Part shown: positions 6,301 to 7,009 of the stretch, one piece after another | Layout: each line of letters begins with the position of its first letter | How positions within the stretch are numbered: the first letter of the stretch is position 1 | NCBI GenBank assembly: GCA_016295545.1 | Contig: JAEDLA010000075.1 | Coordinates: forward strand, 1 to 7,009 | Length of the DNA stretch: 7,009 nucleotides | Source: Oscillospiraceae bacterium | Lineage (GTDB): Bacteria > Bacillota > Clostridia > Oscillospirales > Ruminococcaceae | Reading direction: 5' to 3' | The notes under the pieces: model-generated | Seen by the model: only the letters and a program-made list of their open reading frames with translations | What the model was told of the DNA's origin: nothing | The model's database searches: none | Position numbers and translations under genes: made by a program

Positions 6301-6908
6301 TCAACACGGCTTTCAAGCTCTGAGATAATATCAGAAAGACGGACTATATTTTCCTGTGCGGCAGTAAGCTTTCTTTCCGCTTCAACCTTTTTATACCTGA
6401 ACTTTGAGATTCCGGCGGCTTCCTCGAAAATATCCCTTCTCTCGCTGCTTTTTGCACCAACTATCTCCGCAATACGTCCCTGTCCGATAATGGAGTAGCC
6501 GTCTCTGCCAAGACCGGTATCCATAAACAGCTCATTGATGTCTTTCAGCCTGCACTGTCTGCCGTTTATCATGTACTCGCTTTCACCGCTGCGGTAAAGC
6601 TTTCGGGTAATGGCAACCTCGTCATCATAGTCGGGCAGAGTTTTGTCGGAATTATCGATATTAAGGGTAACAGCCGCAAATCCCATAGGCTTTCTCGCAA
6701 CAGTACCGGAAAAAATAACGTCCTCCATTTTATTTCCTCTGAGAGTTTTTGTGGACTGCTCTCCGAGAACCCAGCGAACTGAGTCGCCGATATTACTTTT
6801 TCCGCTGCCGTTGGGACCTACAACAGCCGTAAGCCCCTTGTCAAAGGTCAGGCTTATTTTGTCCGGAAAAGACTTAAAGCCCTGTATTTCCAGTGATTTA
6901 AGATACAT
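3333..6908 (-). CDS. smc: Chromosome segregation ATPase SMC
   Basis: This is the 1191-residue SMC subunit of the bacterial condensin, which with ScpA and ScpB extrudes and organises chromosomal DNA; length is typical. The N-terminal head carries Walker A GPNGSGKS (31-38) and the QGRIAEI segment (143-149). A first coiled-coil arm (about 170-500) is rich in Glu, Lys, Gln and Ala. The hinge covers about 505-670, with the glycine-rich NAGGSFTGGSAQ (657-668) at its end. A returning arm follows (about 680-1030). The C-terminal head has signature LSGGEQ (1090-1095), Walker B CILDE (1115-1119), D-loop AALDE (1122-1126) and switch His1150 (VTHR). Both ATPase halves and the hinge are intact. The start is fixed by AGGAGG seven bases upstream and by the conserved MYLKSLEIQGFKSF beginning. 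It overlaps the preceding frame by 11 bases. Confidence 0.98.
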   Translation of the reverse strand: MYLKSLEIQGFKSFPDKISLTFDKGLTAVVGPNGSGKSNIGDSVRWVLGEQSTKTLRGNKMEDVIFSGTVARKPMGFAAVTLNIDNSDKTLPDYDDEVAITRKLYRSGESEYMINGRQCRLKDINELFMDTGLGRDGYSIIGQGRIAEIVGAKSSERRDIFEEAAGISKFRYKKVEAERKLTAAQENIVRLSDIISELESRVEPLRIQSQKAEKFIKLAEQRKKLEISVWVSRLDELKGKLDALDEKLLMSRSEYENVENDIQNQEEKIQDGYRKMQQCTVAADELRRKMIEEEQSASELKSDIAVYENDIRHCEEAVETAKKSIADSENAKKKLESDRDEAKSRLAEIAEQQKRLAAEIAEITESFNKAEEQSSQLGESFDKAGSEINSLYISQSQCRFSIEAAGKTIEEETVRLGGLRESGEEYEKTLSEYEASAADTERKIAAAGEKNLELKNKLSGLERLYKSRREGFEQAKADFEKALYELKDKQQRRKILSDLENSMEGFSGSVKQVLKASRQGRIGGVLGTVAQNISVEPEYAVAVETALGGAMQNIIVENEDIAKRCIRFLKEQRGGRATFLPITSVKGYELREQGLESCEGFVANASRIVKYDDKFAGIIASLLGRIVIAEDIDSATVIAKKYGYKFRIVTLDGQVINAGGSFTGGSAQKSGGVITRKNEIETLDAEIQKFAVQRDSLRERAEKLRAESEKLRFDMEGAKEQLSSAEADSVRLEAELSRLRALAGQLRTQAENSGKLMAEAESKIAQAEKNAQESRNQLDILEKKIREAEAELAQGQDAREKLRAEREKLSDKLSELKISEMELVKDYQHKELDIAGIEKQLHELKQGGLAFAETIKRQNEIISERRDAIQQTKEKLESFRSNTGLYSEQIKQHQTMYGEHSRLVKEMQLGLKQINEAKEKLSGEVTRLEERRENYCRDYDSIIRQLLEVYELTRSEAAAAAEKIDDMAAAQRELTDIKNKIRALGNVNVEAIEEYREVSERFEFMSGQLADVQKSKSELERIISDLTQEMCRIFSESFAVINSNFKSIFVELFGGGKAELILTDPENVLESGIEISVAPPGKVIKNLISLSGGEQSFVAIAIYFAILKLRPAPFCILDEIDAALDEVNVRKYAQYLKKFTDTTQFVLVTHRRSAMEEANVLYGVTMQEDGISKLLKMEQVDFQDENGIEQQ

Positions 6909-7008
6909 CAGCCTGCCTCCTCAGCTTACATTCATATTTGGGTACACTTTTATCTCCCATAACTCTCACAGTCAGACCTGACTGCCTGAAAAAATCGATA
7001 TTACACCT
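6898..7008 (-). CDS. C-terminal end of an upstream gene, tentatively an Elp3-like radical SAM protein; incomplete at window edge
   Basis: Of the three minus-strand frames entering from the right edge, only this one stays open: 36 codons from 7008 to a TAA at 6900-6898, inside the smc start region. The other two stop within 40 to 60 bases. The frame overlaps smc by 11 bases, matching the compact style of the operon, and the smc ribosome binding site lies in its codons for Leu-Arg-Arg-Gln. The residues read like a folded C-terminal strand pattern (NIDFFRQSGLTVRVMGDKS, then a basic end). In Clostridia an Elp3-like radical SAM protein often lies between rnc and smc, and its C-terminus, as I recall it, has a similar N..F...G..V.V..D.S shape. 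The coding call is moderately secure; the product is a weak inference because no domain is visible. Confidence 0.55.
   Translation of the reverse strand, partial: RCNIDFFRQSGLTVRVMGDKSVPKYECKLRRQADVS
6916..6921 (-). promoter_or_regulatory. Ribosome binding site of smc
   Basis: A perfect AGGAGG lies seven bases before the smc ATG at 6908. It fixes the start and sits inside the last codons of the upstream partial frame (two AGG Arg codons), so translation of that frame would pass through it. Confidence 0.9.
6969..6984. repeat. 16-base imperfect palindrome upstream of smc
   Basis: CAGTCAG and CTGACTG are perfect inverted arms of seven bases around a two-base centre. The centre lies about 68 bases upstream of the smc ATG and within the upstream partial coding frame. 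As RNA it would form a six-pair stem with a four-base loop and no U-run, so it is not a terminator. An operator role is possible but unsupported; a chance occurrence is likely. Confidence 0.3.
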
Positions 7009-7009
7009 G

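Noticed and set aside
3333..6908. Repetitive-looking GCTT, AGCTC and TTTC motifs across smc
   Set aside because: They reflect codons for Glu, Lys, Leu and Ala in the coiled-coil arms, not DNA repeats; no regular spacing or CRISPR-like unit is present.
1..7009. tRNA, rRNA, riboswitch, insertion sequence, prophage or defence system
   Set aside because: Nearly every base is accounted for by the overlapping housekeeping genes, the gaps are at most 41 bases, and no terminal repeats or transposase or integrase motifs were seen.

Overview
The window is a densely packed stretch of bacterial housekeeping genes. All eight supported reading frames lie on the minus strand, so transcription runs from the high-coordinate end to the low one. 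Protein style, moderate-to-low GC, strong AGGAGG-type ribosome binding sites and gene order point to a Firmicute of the class Clostridia. An Oscillospiraceae/Ruminococcus-like organism is my best guess, made from memory of family sequences and not from a search.

Layout in transcription order: (1) 7008-6898, the last 36 codons of a gene entering from outside, tentatively an Elp3-like radical SAM protein; (2) smc, 6908-3333, the full-length chromosome condensin ATPase; (3) ftsY, 3311-2328, the SRP receptor GTPase, with an unusual acidic C-terminal tail; (4) a RdgB/HAM1-type XTP/dITP pyrophosphatase, 2335-1760, whose start I place at the second ATG of an ATGATG pair; (5) a YhbY-family RNA-binding protein, 1718-1425; (6) nadD, 1423-812, nicotinate-nucleotide adenylyltransferase; (7) yqeK, 812-195, an HD-domain Ap4A hydrolase; (8) 198-1, the first 66 codons of a gene leaving the window, tentatively an LCP (LytR-CpsA-Psr) protein judged mainly by position.

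Genes overlap by 11, 8, 1 and 4 bases or are separated by 1, 21 and 41 bases. No terminator or convincing internal promoter is visible, so the whole window looks like part of one polycistronic unit. Most ribosome binding sites sit inside the last codons of the preceding gene. nadD is the exception: it has no recognisable Shine-Dalgarno and probably depends on translation of yhbY. There is no gene-free stretch longer than 41 bases.

Functionally the cluster joins two blocks that are usually separate in Firmicutes: the rnc/smc/ftsY block (chromosome organisation and membrane targeting) and the yhbY-nadD-yqeK block (ribosome maturation, NAD synthesis, alarmone-like nucleotide turnover). The nucleotide-pool cleaner RdgB sits at the junction. 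I see no mobile element, CRISPR array, RNA gene, toxin-antitoxin or defence system, and I do not believe the window contains a novel system. The points worth a second look are the two edge reading frames, the FtsY tail, some lineage-specific motif changes and the overlap architecture.
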